This document shows, in pieces, positions 1 through 13,530 of a stretch of 64,000 nucleotides of DNA. The DNA comes from Kryptolebias marmoratus. Lineage: Eukaryota; Chordata; Actinopteri; Cyprinodontiformes; Rivulidae. The translations under genes and the position numbers were made by a program. The stretch spans positions 12,993,777 to 13,057,776 of the forward strand of contig NC_051438.1 of assembly GCF_001649575.2 (NCBI RefSeq). Direction: 5' to 3'. Numbering within the stretch: position 1 is the stretch's first letter; every line of letters begins with the position of its first letter. Under the pieces are notes generated by a model. That model was given only the letters and a program-made list of their open reading frames with translations. It was not told where the DNA came from and made no database searches.

Positions 1-1353
1 TTACAATAATTCATCTTTTTTTGATAAGGGGTTGCGATTTATAATGACACCATATTTCTTGCTTTCGGCATTTCATGATTCCAACAAATGGACAACTAAG
101 TCCTTGTTAAAATGCGCCGTTATTCTTCTCAGGCTGCAATAAGGGGCCTAAACAGCTGAGAAGCTAAACATTCAGCTACGCCTTTCAGTCAAAATCTAGC
201 TGCATTCAGTCTGCAGATGGGACCGTTGATGCACATCAGCAGTATTCACTAGAAGCAGGATATCAACGCTGACATCCATTTGCATCCATACTCCCTGTGC
301 CAATCACTCTCAGTTTATTGTCACCAGCATTTACAGTAATTACAGCTTATACCACTTGTGACTTGCAACCTCGGTAATCTGAGTCTTTTCTTTCTGTTTT
401 TTTTTTCCTCAGTTGAGCCAAAATCTTTTATTCATCTATGTTGCTCTGGGATAGATGGATAGTTTTGGCAGGTTCTCGTGCCTGTGCGTGCTATATATGC
501 TGATGAACAGACACACAGCAAGGAGCTGATTAGCTTTGTTCGACATAAAGACTGAGACACGGGAAAAACAGCCTGGCTCCATCTGAAGTTTAAAACTAGC
601 ACTTCTACAGAAACTAATTAACACACTATATATATATTTTGTTTTTATATGCAAAGACAAATGAATGTAAAAACAACACTTCTCAGCTGTAGGAGGGTTT
701 TTTTCTCCTTTCATAAACAAAATGCATTCAATTCTGGAAACAAATGAGCACTTCATTCCTTTTAAAACATAGCTGCATAACATTTTCCAAGATATAGTTC
801 AAACTCTAAATAAAAACAAGATCACATAATACCACCAGCATTAATATTGGGGGAAATGATCATCTGACAGCCTGCTTCTAGTCTGTCCTAGGAGCACTCA
901 TTTGCAACTTTAATTCCACAAATGGACTCCAAAACTGTTAAAAGGGAGCGATACAGCCTCAGCTGTGACAGCTCAAAAGCAGTTTCCTCATAATAAATAG
1001 ACTAATGCTGCATAATCAAGTCACATGTACATTACTGTCTACTTGAAAACTGCTCAGAAGCCCAAAGTTGTATTAAAAAATGCACGGTGTGTGTTTTTTC
1101 CACGCCTCCATATGCTGGATTTGTAATTTAGATGGAAGCTTAGAGGTACAAACAGGAAATCAAAGCCTTGTGACTGCTAATGATAATAAGCTGTAATAGG
1201 AAATGGATCAAGAACCAACATTAAGGGATTAATGGAAGATGCAATTTTGTTGCCCGACCACAGTAAACGGTTTGTAAGGTTTACCTTGAAAAATCGCACA
1301 CGCCGCACATACAAAAAACATACCTACATAAGTTGTTCCTTCACATTTTTAGA
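1..1353. other. AT-rich noncoding sequence
   Basis: I see no coding exon, repeat family or RNA gene. A TATATATATA tract lies near 627. Confidence 0.6.
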
Positions 1354-2310
1354 CTAATAGTTCAGATTTGTATGAAGTGAGGTTTTATGAAAAGGTTCTG
1401 AGGAATTATTACCTCACCTGTTGTAGATAGCTCTTTGAACAACCTCAGTTTAGAGAAATAAAACTTAATCCTGTCAGGAATTATGAGCTAATGAGTAATT
1501 CAATCAGGGCCAAGACCTCAGTGGATTTTGGTAATTCGAAAGCAATTTCATAGAAGTTCATGTCATTGCTATTTTACTTACATTTACATCGCTGTCAGTT
1601 TGACATTACATGATTTTTTGCATAGTGGTTAGTGCTGTTGCCTCATAGCAAGAAGGTCACAGGTTTGCCTCCCAGCCTTTCTGTATGGAGTTTGCATGTT
1701 CTCCCTGTGCATGTGTGGGTTTTCTCCGGGTACTTTGATTTCTTCCACAGACAAAAAACATGCATGTTAGGTTGATTGGTAACTCTGGTGTGAGTGAGAG
1801 CGTGAACGATTGGTTGTCTCGTTTGTCTCTATGTGGCCCTGCGATGGACTTACGACCTGTCCAGGATGTCCCCCGCCTCTCACAGTCACTGCTGGAGACA
1901 GACACCAGCTCCCCACAAGCTAGAAAGGAGAAAGTGGGGGGGGGGAAACAGATGGATGGATGGATTGATAGATGGTTCTTAGCACAGAATTCAGTGGTTG
2001 TTTGAAATCACACACAGTGGCTGCAGTTGGGCGTAGCACTTCCTGTGTGGCCTGAGGCACTTCTGGCATTACATGGTTGCTGAAACAAGCATGTAATTAA
2101 CTTTTTGCATGAACTGCTACGAAATCTTTGGGACTGGAGGTTTTTTAAGATGGTGGCTATTTTGGTCTTGACCTTTTTCAGATTAGCCGTGGCCTCATCA
2201 ATCTGATCAGAATCAAAGTCTTTGTCTCCAAACTGAGGTCATTCAAACAACTATTGACAGCAGGTAAGACCTTAATTCTTTCTAATGTTTCTACTGAAAC
2301 CTACTACAAC
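1354..2310. mobile_element. Family B palindromic TTAA-type DNA transposon, split by a Mermaid-like insertion
   Basis: The left arm (about 1354-1620, plus sense) carries the family-B landmarks ACCTGTTGTAGATAGCTCTTT and CAACCTCAGTTTAGAGAAAT. The right arm (about 2100-2310) carries the same landmarks on the opposite strand (for example CTCCAAACTGAGGTCATTCA). The core between them (about 1990-2090) matches the cores of copies at 31.7 and 52.7 kb. A Mermaid-like repeat at about 1622-1985 separates the left arm from the core. The copy has no coding capacity. The TTAA flanks and general look suggest a Kolobok-like non-autonomous element; that classification is inference. Confidence 0.65.
1622..1985 (+). 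repeat. Mermaid-like teleost SINE-type repeat
   Basis: It begins near TAGTGGTTAGTGCTGTTGCC and contains GAGTTTGCATGTTCTCCCTG, GGGTTTTCTCCGGGTACT, AACATGCATGTTAGGTTGAT and GACCTGTCCAGGATGT. It ends in a G-run and ATGGATGGATGG. This order is the standard layout of a very common fish interspersed repeat (Mermaid-like). It is inserted in a family-B transposon. Confidence 0.8.
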
Positions 2311-4269
2311 AATTCTGCACCATCCCTTTGAGCTTTTGCAAACATGAGCACTCTCCACATTTGCCACCTCTGCTTTGCTAAAAGCCTTGCGATTGTGGAG
2401 TTGAGTCAGTATGAAGAAATGAATTTTACATATGTAAAAAGATAGGACAGCTGGTGATGTCATTATACAGATGTTGGCCTTCAAAGTCGAAAAAGTGTGG
2501 AAATGTGGAGCAAATGAGCAATCCCACTTGCGCCAACAAAGAAAAGGATGCAAGGATAAAGGAAGGTGAAGAGAAATCTCCATGATGGTGAAGAAAATAA
2601 CTCCATAAAGGAGAGGAGTGAAAGATGGTGGCTGCAGAGCATGTGTGGATGAGTTGTAGGGGTGGGCCCCTATGGGAGAAACTCAGAGAAGGATCCAAAG
2701 CCAGGTCACCTTCTCCAGAGAGAGCTGCTGTGCACACTGAGAGGAGGGTCACAGTCGAAAGCTCTGAATCTTCTACAACAAAGCTCCGATTCTCTCATGC
2801 TGTCTTCATCCTGTGCAGGTCTGCAATAACAAAGCCAATTAGGAAGCCCAGGAGAGAAGTTAGCACAGTCTCACAGTCGCCTCTCGCTGACTTGGCAACC
2901 AGAATTATGGCTCGAGAGAGTACCTTTCAACATCAAATATAGAGAATACCAGCAATTACCATTCAATACCGTCACTCTTTAGCTCTCTCCGACTGATGAG
3001 GTAACTCATAAAGCTATTTTAAATTCATCCCAGATGCACACAAACTTGTCCTCCTGATATAATTGATGCCACAGTCCAACACTCAAGTGTTTTAAGTATT
3101 TATGTTACTAACCTCAAAGGAGTGTTTTGTAATTGCAGGGCCTCTGCCGAGGTGTTCACAGCATGCTGTGTTTTAGGTGGCATTTGTTTCTCCTGGATGT
3201 CAACCTGCATGACATTAATTCTGACTCAACTGCGACAATCGATAGTGTCTTTTGGGAGACAAGTGGTGAAGTGACACGTTCCATCATACTGGTCCACATG
3301 AAAACAGTCTTAGTGCAATTATCAGACACGTGCAGATGAGACTGACAGATCTTTGAGATATAGTTCAAAGAACACATCTAGTTTTTTTTGTTTGTTTTTT
3401 TACAGAAGATAGAATATAGCAGCCACAGTATGGCACTAACTTTTGGCCTTGTTTAGGAAAATGTGAATGCGAGCCTATATCTTTTTCACGTGTGCTAAGG
3501 TTTGAGCTAACGTTCTTCTCTGTTACTGTCATCTGGCAGATTTGAAATCCCCTCCCGATCGATTGTACTAAAAGCTCTAATCTGATTGTTAAAAGAGCTG
3601 ATTTGACAAAGCTGTTATCAAACTGATTTAAGTACCAATCAATAGTGCATTATGTGTGGGTGTCTCTTTCTTCTTTGAGGATTTGGGGAACCTATTCACA
3701 GACTCCTCTACAATCACACCAGACAAAGAAAGATAGGAATAATGTACAGCTGCTCCAGTGTGGAAATAAAACAATGAATCATGTTATTCTGACTGGCATT
3801 GATTGAAATTAACTTGAAACTCATGTGATTGTATATTTAAAGGAAGTAAAATGATACATGCAAAGTTGTGTTATTCCCCTGAAAAGGACTAGTTTTTAGA
3901 AGAAAAAAAAACTAGAACATCCATAGACAGCCATTTCAACTATCTTTTCTTTTTACATCCTTTCATGTCTTTTCATTCCACACACGTATTCAACGTTTGA
4001 GGGCAAATAAATTGATTGCCAGCAGCTGAAGACACTTATCTCCCAGCGAGTCAGCTTTGCATTTGAGACCTCAATACAGAACCAGGAAGCACTTCATTAC
4101 GTTGATGCTTAACAGTAAGCAAAAAAAAAAGAAGGAAAGAAAGAAAAAAGACCCAACACTGGAACAAGACCAGCAAACTGCGGTTGCGAAACACAGGAAA
4201 GACAGAGATGGAGTGCGACGGCATGATCAAGACCTCCGGCCTAAACAGTGTTCATTAGTGGCAGCAGCG
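2311..4269. other. Noncoding sequence, nothing recognised
   Basis: Open frames here are short, overlapping and without recognisable domains. An A-rich stretch (AAAGAAGGAAAGAAAGAAAA) lies near 4130. Confidence 0.55.
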
Positions 4270-4830
4270 CAGAATGAATGGAGCTGCTTACTTATTCTGT
4301 GAGCATCTTGGTGAAAGCGGGAACAGGACTAGCTGTAGCCTCATGCTTGCCTGGGTAGTGATGGCCAATTAAGCTCCTCGCTGATGAGCCATGCATGGGC
4401 CCTGTAAGCAATTAGGAGGCCAGGAGTCTCTGCTCATTACTGCTGCAGACTAGCGAGCTTTGTCCTGTGCAACACAAATCTGCAGCCATAAGATTCCACA
4501 GATGCCCATTAAATGTACGGCTGTAATTTATTAGGAATGAAAGAGAAATTGTCAACCAATCGGCGCCTTTATGATAGTGTTACTGCAGTAACACCGCCAC
4601 CTGATGAGGAAACGTCTCTGAGAGAAGAAAAGCTGGGCTTTGACATCCCCCATTGTCTTTTCAGATGTGATTTGTCAATATGGCGCTGATAACCAATGAA
4701 GGAGCTGACACAAACTAATGCATCACAAGCGATATTGTCTTTTGACTGACAGCTTGCTGCCTCCTGTATTGATTTAGCTCACAGTTTGGGACGCACTGCC
4801 AGTTTGAGGAGTGCGGGTGGGGGGACCTCT
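4270..4830. promoter_or_regulatory. Candidate conserved noncoding block
   Basis: This is a unique, repeat-free block with clustered AATTA/ATTAA and GATAA/TGATGA motifs (GATGGCCAATTAAGCTCCTC, AAGCAATTAGGAGGCCAGGA, GGCTGTAATTTATTAGGAAT). It has no sustained coding frame and stands out from the AT-rich background on both sides. Enhancer-like by appearance only. Confidence 0.3.
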
Positions 4831-7800
4831 AATGCAGTCAGAAAGTCAAGAGACAAACCGTTAACCAAGTCTCATAATAGACATCATGTACGGAATGGGA
4901 TTGAAGAAAAATGCCCTCAATAAATAACAAGAGCGGCATCATTTACAAATGGAAAATGGTGCTTGTCTTTTCTGATTAAAACATACCATAAAAGCAAACA
5001 TTTTTAATGATTTGATGATGATTGATGGTGTTTGTAATTTTTTTTTCCAAACTCAAAGAACAGTAACACACCAGCTGCAAGAGAAGATTTAATTTGCCAG
5101 GATAGTTTAGTAGATGATTTTTTTTTTTTTAAACCAGATGGCACTGGGCGAAGAACTGTATCCACAGATGCTGAAGTACAAATAAGTATGATTCACTTTT
5201 AAGAGCTCGGTATTTATACAGTACTCGAAGGGTACTATAATTGTTTGCTTTTCATGGAGCCAGGGGCCCACATTGAATTAACAAGAGCTAAAGGTGCACT
5301 AAATAATTCTAGAGAGAAGCAGCATTACACAAAAGGATAACACAACCCTGCTGCGGTTGGTGCAGGTCTGATTCTACAACTGAATGCCTTCTGTTCCAGC
5401 CGAAGCCCTCATGTAGTGAAACATCTGTCCTTAGAATCAGAAAAAGTCCATTACATCTGTTTGGAGACATCATCATTTTTCTATTCTTGTCATGGATGAG
5501 CCAGCCACGGCTCAGATGGCCCAAAGTTTATACCCATATGGCCATCGACAAGAATAACAGTCAGCTTTAAGAGCTACAAAGTGGTGGAGATTAAAGAGGG
5601 AATTAATCACCTCAGGAAAGATGCTGCATCGGGTTGTTTCTTATCTTTATAAAAGCTGGTTTACATCTGAGTGGAGTGTAGGAGGAATCAGCTTAATGTT
5701 CCCAAAAAAAAAAAAAAAAAAAAAAAAATTGTATGTACGGTTTGTAATCAAGCTCAGAGAGCAACACTGAGGCTGTTTGTCTGAATGTGAAAACCTAAGA
5801 TGATTGAACCACTGGGAGTAATATGTAGAGAGAAGCCATATGCAAGAAGAAAAATGTGGCTCTTTCCTCAAGTAATGAAAACCTTCCTCTGGAGGACTAT
5901 TGACTAACACACAACCTGCGGAAAGCTGAACAAAGTTCACCCAAGCACAAGTGTTGGAAGTTTATTCATCCAAGGGTTATGATAATGGAATAAGTTTTAG
6001 CACTGTTTACTACAGATGCACTGATTGCAGTTTTCTGGGCTGACTTTTGTACAGCTCTGACTTTCCAATTCCAATTTTGGCTTATTCCAATCTCTCTTTA
6101 AGAACTAGAACTGACAGCGTACAAAACTTATTTTTCTTTCTTGTTGAACTGAAAAAAATAATGTGTTTTCATAAAATAATAATAATAAAAAAGAAGTTCA
6201 CATCTTCTCCAAAATACCAGGCTACATCTTTTTTCTCTGTTAGCTTCAAATCCATAGATACCTTCAGGGCATTGAACACAAATTACAGTATGTATCCTCT
6301 ATAATTCAGTTTATACCTCAACCTTTTATTTTTTTGTAAAATACGCAAAACATAGACGTGTACTAGATACAGAATAAACACTTACTACAAGACCTCAATT
6401 TAAAATAAATTGCAGCAATGTCAAACACAATGTTTTAGGCAAAATAACAGTGATAGACCTGTTTTATTGTTAAATCATTCACAATTTTGTTGTGAATTAA
6501 ATTGCAAAATGAAGCTTGATAATTGAAACTATTAGTCTTTTTTTTTTTTACATCTGTCCTCAGCTTAAGTTATGTCACCTTTTTAACCGTTTTAAATACC
6601 TTACAAATATTGTAAACTGCTCATTTTGAGTCTTCATTTAGTGAAAGTTTCCAAACCAAAGACATGATATTGCAAGTACAAGCTGGCTGCTTAGTTATGG
6701 TTTATTCCAGGGTTGTGTCTGGTCTGTGGCTGATACAAGCTCTGATGCTACACAGTAGGCATTGATAATAAGAAAATTGTACCGCAAAACAGCAGGAATT
6801 TCATCAGAAGAGCTGTACACTAAAAGATCAGTCTACAGAAGACAGTACGTTTTTCCTGTACAAACTAAGTATTCATTCAATTTTTCTGTTATTTTTTGAA
6901 GTGGATTCCTGTAAAAATTAATCTGGTTGCTGACTTTTCATCTCATAATTAAGTAAATCAGACATTGTCGGTGCAAAGTAAACGAGTGCATCCAGATTAA
7001 ACCCTAAAACTGTGTTGGTACTCAGCTGCTCTAACAATCCAAGTGTGTCAGTTAATCTTCGCATCCCTACTGTATTCACAGACTAGAGAAAAAAAATGAA
7101 GTGGTGTCAGTAGTTCTGCTAGTCAAGTTGATGATCAGCTGATTTCAGTCACCTGCTGAACAATCAGAGCATTTCTACAAATTACACACAACTCTTCAAA
7201 AACACTTCTTCATTTCAAAGAATTTAATGTTGGCTACCTTCAGTTGGTCGATAATTTTGCATTCAACTGACCAGGAACCAAAAAGAAACATTGAATTAAA
7301 TAACCTGAACCGTGAAACAGTCAAATGAATCAAATCGTAATAGCTCTAAAATCAGCCAAAGAGCCATCCACTCACACACAAGTCTTGGCTGCCGTTCTTT
7401 TCGCAACTAAGCTGCTTCAAAACTGACATCAAAGTGTGAGTTAACAGACTGTCAGCGTTTTTCATTTCGTTAAAATAGTCTAACAACATGACATGAACAT
7501 TTCAAAGTACAAAACATATGCAACAAGAGGAAGTTATGGAGAGTAAAAAAAAAAAAAATAATCAGGATGGCTAAGGAACATGACATTCATGCTTTGGATA
7601 TCCATTTTTTTTAACTGCACAGTAAATAAACTTCCAATTACACACAGCATTTTCACAGAATCTAATCTTCTTCCCAGTATTTAGAGTGCATTTTACATAG
7701 GCTGCTACACTCATGCAATTATCCTTGCTTAAAATAGTATCTTGAGTAGAAACAAGGGCTGATGAGTTCTGGACGGTGCACCAATAAAAATGGGAGAGAT

Positions 7801-7964
7801 GCAGAATGTAAAACAAAACAAATACCTAACATCAGGAGCTGCAGAATCACACTTAAATCACGCTGATTAAAGATACACTTTTAAACTTGGAGACTAAATG
7901 TGTGTAAATACCTTAAAGGGCAGAAAAGCCTATCCTGCAGTGTCTCAGCAGAACCTGTTAGGTT
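4831..7964. other. AT-rich noncoding sequence
   Basis: Homopolymer tracts only; no coding or mobile-element similarity recognised. Confidence 0.55.
5704..5728. repeat. Poly-A run (25 bases)
   Basis: Homopolymer with no recognisable SINE or LINE body directly beside it; similar runs lie at 15815-15838 and 44247-44266. Confidence 0.9.
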
Positions 7965-8200
7965 TTGATTGATATTGAATGACATATGACTGAGTCGCTG
8001 CTGGGTATCCAGAGGATCCAGAGCCCAGCACAGCCATGAACATATGGACATTAGCATAGGCTGTCGACAGCCTGCTGTCCCTCAGACTGTGCATTGGGAC
8101 CGGTCTACCTGACGCTGCGCCCGGTTCTGGTTGGACAATAAACTCACTGTGCTGGCAAGGCTCCAGCTTTGACTGGACAGCTAAGTAGCTGGATGACGGC
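7965..8200. promoter_or_regulatory. Candidate regulatory block with a 16-bp perfect palindrome
   Basis: This GC-richer unique block contains AGGCTGTCGACAGCCT (8058-8073), a perfect 16-bp palindrome, and CGCTGCGCCCGGTTCTGG. It is surrounded by AT-rich DNA with no repeat match. Function unknown. Confidence 0.3.
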
Positions 8201-11200
8201 CAAGGTCATTTGTACAAACTTTAGTTAACTGACATGAAGTAAAAAGTGACAAAATGCTTAGTTGTTGTTTTTTTTTTTAAAGAAAGAACCATATTCAATC
8301 TGAAATGACATAGCTATCTATTTAACTTTTACATAAACGTCATCAAATTTGTGAATAAAGTGACCTAAACAAATCAAAGCAAGTGGGACAGTATAGAGCA
8401 GGGTTGTCAGGATTTCAAAAATTTAGGACAGGATAAACATGGGAGACAAGAGATAATGAGTACATTGACTAATGATTTATATTCAGACCAGCATATGTGA
8501 CTTTTTATTGACTTTCTTGGGCCCGCAAGACAAGTACCATTTGAATTTTATATTTGACACTTAAAACAACATTATTAGAAGTCAAAATAACAAATGAACA
8601 GTTAATAAAGTCTCTGAAGTAGTCGATATAATCAACAGCTCTTAACGTAAGCCTCTAAAACCTGAAATTAATCACAGATGAGTAAAGCCAGAGATATGCC
8701 CAGGGTATATAAAGCTGATGTATGACAAGAAAATTAGAACAAAAATGCAACTTTGGCATTAACAGCTTGGCTGGCTGTTTCATTACTGCATTGTAGCTGC
8801 ACTTTTCTAAGTTACAATGGTGGCCTGTGAACATCTCCACACCCAGCCAAGTGTGATCTGATGAGTAGTACTCATTTTCTACAACAGGTAAATGTGCAAC
8901 CATCAATCTATTGCAGGTGAAAGCATCTGAAATATTTATCACAAAAGAATAATAGTGTAATAATGTAATCTATAAATATGTTTTGGTTGAAATGATTTAT
9001 GAACAGACATAACGCCTCACAAGTCTTTGTGTCTTTTCTAACAAATCAGGGCTGTATAATTGTAGATTAACCCAAGGAAGGATTGTGTCCACGGGCTTGT
9101 TGAAACCCTGTCAGATATGCAGAAAGACAGAAAATTACATATTCAAACAGAGTTCAAATGGTTGGTTTTGTAGGATAAGCATACCAAACAGCTTTTAAAT
9201 CCTTAAAATTCAGCCTTCAGACATAAGGCTAGCTGAAGAATTCGCCCTGACAACTGACAGTAATTTGAAAATATCCATCTCTTGTTTGCTCAGTTTCATT
9301 TAAAGCTTTGATTTCACTTACAGAAGCATACCGTTACAACAATTTGAACACTTCCATTGCATTAAGGCATTACACTCAGCACTGCAGTACAATTTTATTT
9401 TCACTTCAAGATGTTCTGAGCAAAAGTGAAAATGGTTTAATATTTTAAGCTAATCCATAAAACATGAATGCATCAACATATCAATAAGCAGAAGATCCAC
9501 AGAACAAATCCACAGAAACATGTCACTGTATAACCACGTCTCTCCATCACTTCATCATTGCTGATAGTTAGAACTAAGAGACCTCTCCCAGAGCAAATAT
9601 TCCTCTTTGAGAAACACAACTCGAGCTAGTGTGGTTGCAGAGATGCACAACGACTCCAACATATTTTCGACAGAATTGCCACTATGAAAACATTCTGTGC
9701 CACCTACGTCTTAGGAATGCAGGATTCTTGTCTAGAATGTAATATTTATCATGTAAACGTCTTGTAGGCTCAGCCTCTCCCTCACCCCACTCAATGCGTG
9801 TGCATGCAGCTACGCGGCTGAAGCACAGCATCCATGCTGCATTAGGTGTTCTGTGCCACAGATACACCTCTTTAAATGTAGGCATTTCAAAAGACAGATT
9901 TTAACATCAGAGAGGCAGCCTCGCTGTCTTGCACTCCTTCCATCTTAGCCGTGCTATCAGCACTGCGGGATAAACAGACACAAGCCCGGGGAGCTGAAGT
10001 GGGCAGAGATATTCAGTAAGGGCTAAAGTCAGCAAAGGCCTCCTTAGGGCAGATGTGTCTGATTCACAGAAAGTTTGCTTACTTCTACATATGGATCACT
10101 TGCTAGAAGGAGGCTAATTACATCTCACCTCCATGAACAATACGAATCTCCAGTCTTTTTTAATGCACTGGGTCGTGAATAAATAACCCTGACTGCGAGC
10201 TGACCTCCTTCTAGATTTCTTCACATTTTGTTTTCTGCATTCAAATGATCACTGGCTTCCATTTGCTTATCACTTGAGGGGCATCAGATGTGCACCTTCA
10301 CTTAGACACCATGCAAACGGCGGAGCTAAATGCAGGATATAATCCTTGGGTCGTGGCATCTCTCAGATATACATTCAACTTGATGGATTGAGTGAATCCA
10401 CCTGGGCAAACCTCTGTTTAAACTATCTGGGTTTATTGCTCGAGAGTAAATGTGATGAGTTGAGCAAATATGCTTTAGGTCAGGGATTCTTGTGCAACCC
10501 TGGATTTAATACTGTAGGATGCATTTATTTTTACCCTTTTCCTCCATTATGGATCAATGTCTCATATCTCGCAGTGACAGAACTCAGACGTGTTTAGGCT
10601 GAGAGGAATGCAGTTTATAAATAGCCCCTCAAAAGTTTGCGTATCTGCAGTTGATCTTAGTATGAGGAGGTTGTTTTTTTTTTTAGTCCAAGTCCTGAAA
10701 TTTGGAAGGATGCTTTTACGCAGAACTAAAAGAAATCAATTCCAGTATCTGGTCGACCAAAGCTGAATCATAAGTGAATCCGCTGAAGTTAAAGTTAGTC
10801 ACGATATCGTCCAACAATTTATTATTTTCTTTTTTTAGATGCCATATTTTCAGTAGTTTCCCTATCATAAGGCAACACTGTAGCTCTCTCTAGCCTTAGT
10901 TCAACAGCTTATTTTGTCTTTGAGTGATCATATGTGGAGTTTGTTGGCTACTTTAACATACAGAAATTGGAAATAGCATTGACTAAAAAATAAAAACTGA
11001 AAGATCCTTGCTTGACGTCACAGACAAAAATACCAATTATTGAGCTAACAAGATTTATACATTATTAAACTTTATATCCGGGCTCCAGGCATACCAGGAC
11101 AAAATGGTCATTTATGGATCTGTAGGATGAATGATAGTTCTTTTCATAACACCAGTATCTGTGTAATCAGCTAATCTAAATAGAATCATAAAGTCTTTGG

Positions 11201-13469
11201 ATTACCTTCATGAAACAATAGGAATCTGAACAAAATGTCTCTGAAGAATTAAACCCAATTAGTCTGACTTGCTGGAGACTGGAAATGATTATTCAATATA
11301 GACAAAAAAATTTTGTCAAATAACATCACTTTGGTCTTTAGGAATCTTAAATGGCCCTGTGTTGATCTTGTCTGACCTTTCATTGATCACATGAATAAAT
11401 CAAGAGTGTAGACAACACAATAATCAAATAAAGTAATTAAATGATGGATGAGATTCCATTTGCTTGGGAATTCTACTAAAAGGTGACAGCTCTTTTGTTA
11501 TTTTTTTTATTAGGCCATTCAGTCTTGCATGTTGTATCATAAAAAGCAGTAATCACCTGATATAAGGAGTTATGAACACTGAAAAAAGGAGGCCGATATG
11601 ACTTCTACAGGCTAGAAACTTCAGGCATAGGCACAGCTACGAGAAGACACGATGCATGGCCTGAATAAGTGATACGTGGGGGTAATTTTGATTTATGATG
11701 TTTTCTCTACATGGCTGACCTGTATGTGCATTAAGAGACATTAGGAAGCAAAGTGTCTGTACAAACAGAGCGCTCTTGCCTGGTTTGATTGGTCTTTTAC
11801 ATATCTAACAAATGTAAATTAATCATGTCTGCATTTCTCAGCTGCTTGACACTCGGAGCAAATAGCGTCATTATAAAATGGTTACTGAATGGGTTTTAAA
11901 GCTGCAAAGTGCTTTATTAATTTCTTTGGAATTGTTTTAAAGTTGATTATTTGCTCTTGACAAATATCTCTTTGAACTCTGAAGTGATTGTCTTCATGTA
12001 GAGAATAATTAGCTTTGTTTTATTTTACTGTATCTGTTTTCTCTGACTGACTGACTGAGTGCTATTTCTCTAATTAAACTAAAAGAATTAAAGGAGCTAA
12101 TACAACATGAGACAGTGGTAGCAATGGACCATATGAATAAAAAAAATGAAACATTACAACCGTTTGTTGAGCCAATTCAGAAGTTACAGTTGGTCAATTA
12201 AAACTTTTCATTTGTAAAAAGAAATATATACATCTAAGAGATGTGTGACAGTGAGTAGTCATGTGAAAACTGAGAAGTAAACTCAAGGACCATACCTTGT
12301 TCTAATACCGGCTTTTAGACCAAACACTTGAACATGTTCCAGCAGCTTGAAGCAACCCCACTGAGGGTCCTGATCCCCTGCTCGTCTCTGTGGGACGGTA
12401 GCATCGTGCTACTCAGGACCCGGGTAAGCGTTTATACACAGAGGCCGACTTGGGTCATATTCATAACCGTGGAGAGTTCTCTGATTTACGAGGTTGGATT
12501 TACTCCCTGTTGAGCTCGGTTACATCCAGCACAGGCCGCATGTAAACAAGACCTCAGACTGCAGCCATTTTGTACTCCTGATATTATGAACCAATAGTCA
12601 TAAAGGTAAATAGTATGGAAAAATTTTTGACCACTAAGGAGTGAAAGGGCTTTCTAAACACAAATGTCAGAATAAATGAATAAACAGCTCACAGACCTTT
12701 GAATAGATCTGCACTGTTTTACAAACTATTCACACTCTGATTTGCCCTTTCAGAAACTTGCATAACCACAAGAGATATGACTCGGTACGGATGACTCAAG
12801 GCATCAATACATTTCTATATATGCAGTGTTATTTCACTGATGTAGCTGCCATACAGCATGTGAGAATTCTTCTGTGGGCAATAATAGATAACTTGTAAAA
12901 AGGTACGAAACAGTTGGAGTGGTGCTGGAAAAGAAAAAAAAGCATTTGAGTTAAATAAATTTTTATTTATGGAGACAGCAGTTATAAATTTAATCCCTTA
13001 AAGTAATTCTTTTCCTTTATCAACACATTTTTTATTTTAATACCATGTCATGGCTGGGTAAAAAAAAAAATCAGTAATATAGATGAAAAGAAATTAATGT
13101 GTTACTTTGCATGTTGATTAAGTTGAAATAACTTAACACACTTTATTTCTGTAAAATGAACAGTTTAAGACTTGAGTGCATCTCATGATGTCAGTGGATG
13201 TTTACAGGAGCGTCTGATCAACTGTGCAAGTGAAGCAACTTAATTGGCATGGGGTGAGATCAGATGGTTTTGTGTCTGTACTTAATCTGTTCTGATTTTA
13301 CTTCTGTAGTAGAAAATTAAACATTTAACAATGACAATAATTGCAAAATTCAAACCCCCCTGTCTCACAGGTCTGTATTCAAGTCAGTTCTTTAAAAACA
13401 TCCTGCAAGCCCAATAAAGACTAGTAAAAAACTTATGATATCACATTTAAAAGAAAAGTGCAGGACGTC
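8201..13469. other. AT-rich noncoding sequence
   Basis: No exon, RNA gene or repeat family recognised. A slightly GC-richer patch at 12340-12540 has an open frame of 61 codons with no domain. Confidence 0.5.
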
Positions 13470-13530
13470 TGTTGCCTCTGCGACCCGACCACAGACAAGC
13501 AGCAGAAGATGGATGGATGGATGGATCCAC
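13470..13530 (+). repeat. Tail fragment of a Mermaid-like repeat
   Basis: CGACCCGACCACAGACAAGC, then AGAAGATGGATGGATGGATGG, matches the 3' tail of the family only. The rest of the element is absent, so it is a 5'-truncated copy. Confidence 0.55.

Noticed and set aside
2426..2942. Overlapping open frames on both strands of about 105 codons
   Set aside because: Neither has a domain or splice context; they overlap each other antisense in ordinary composition.
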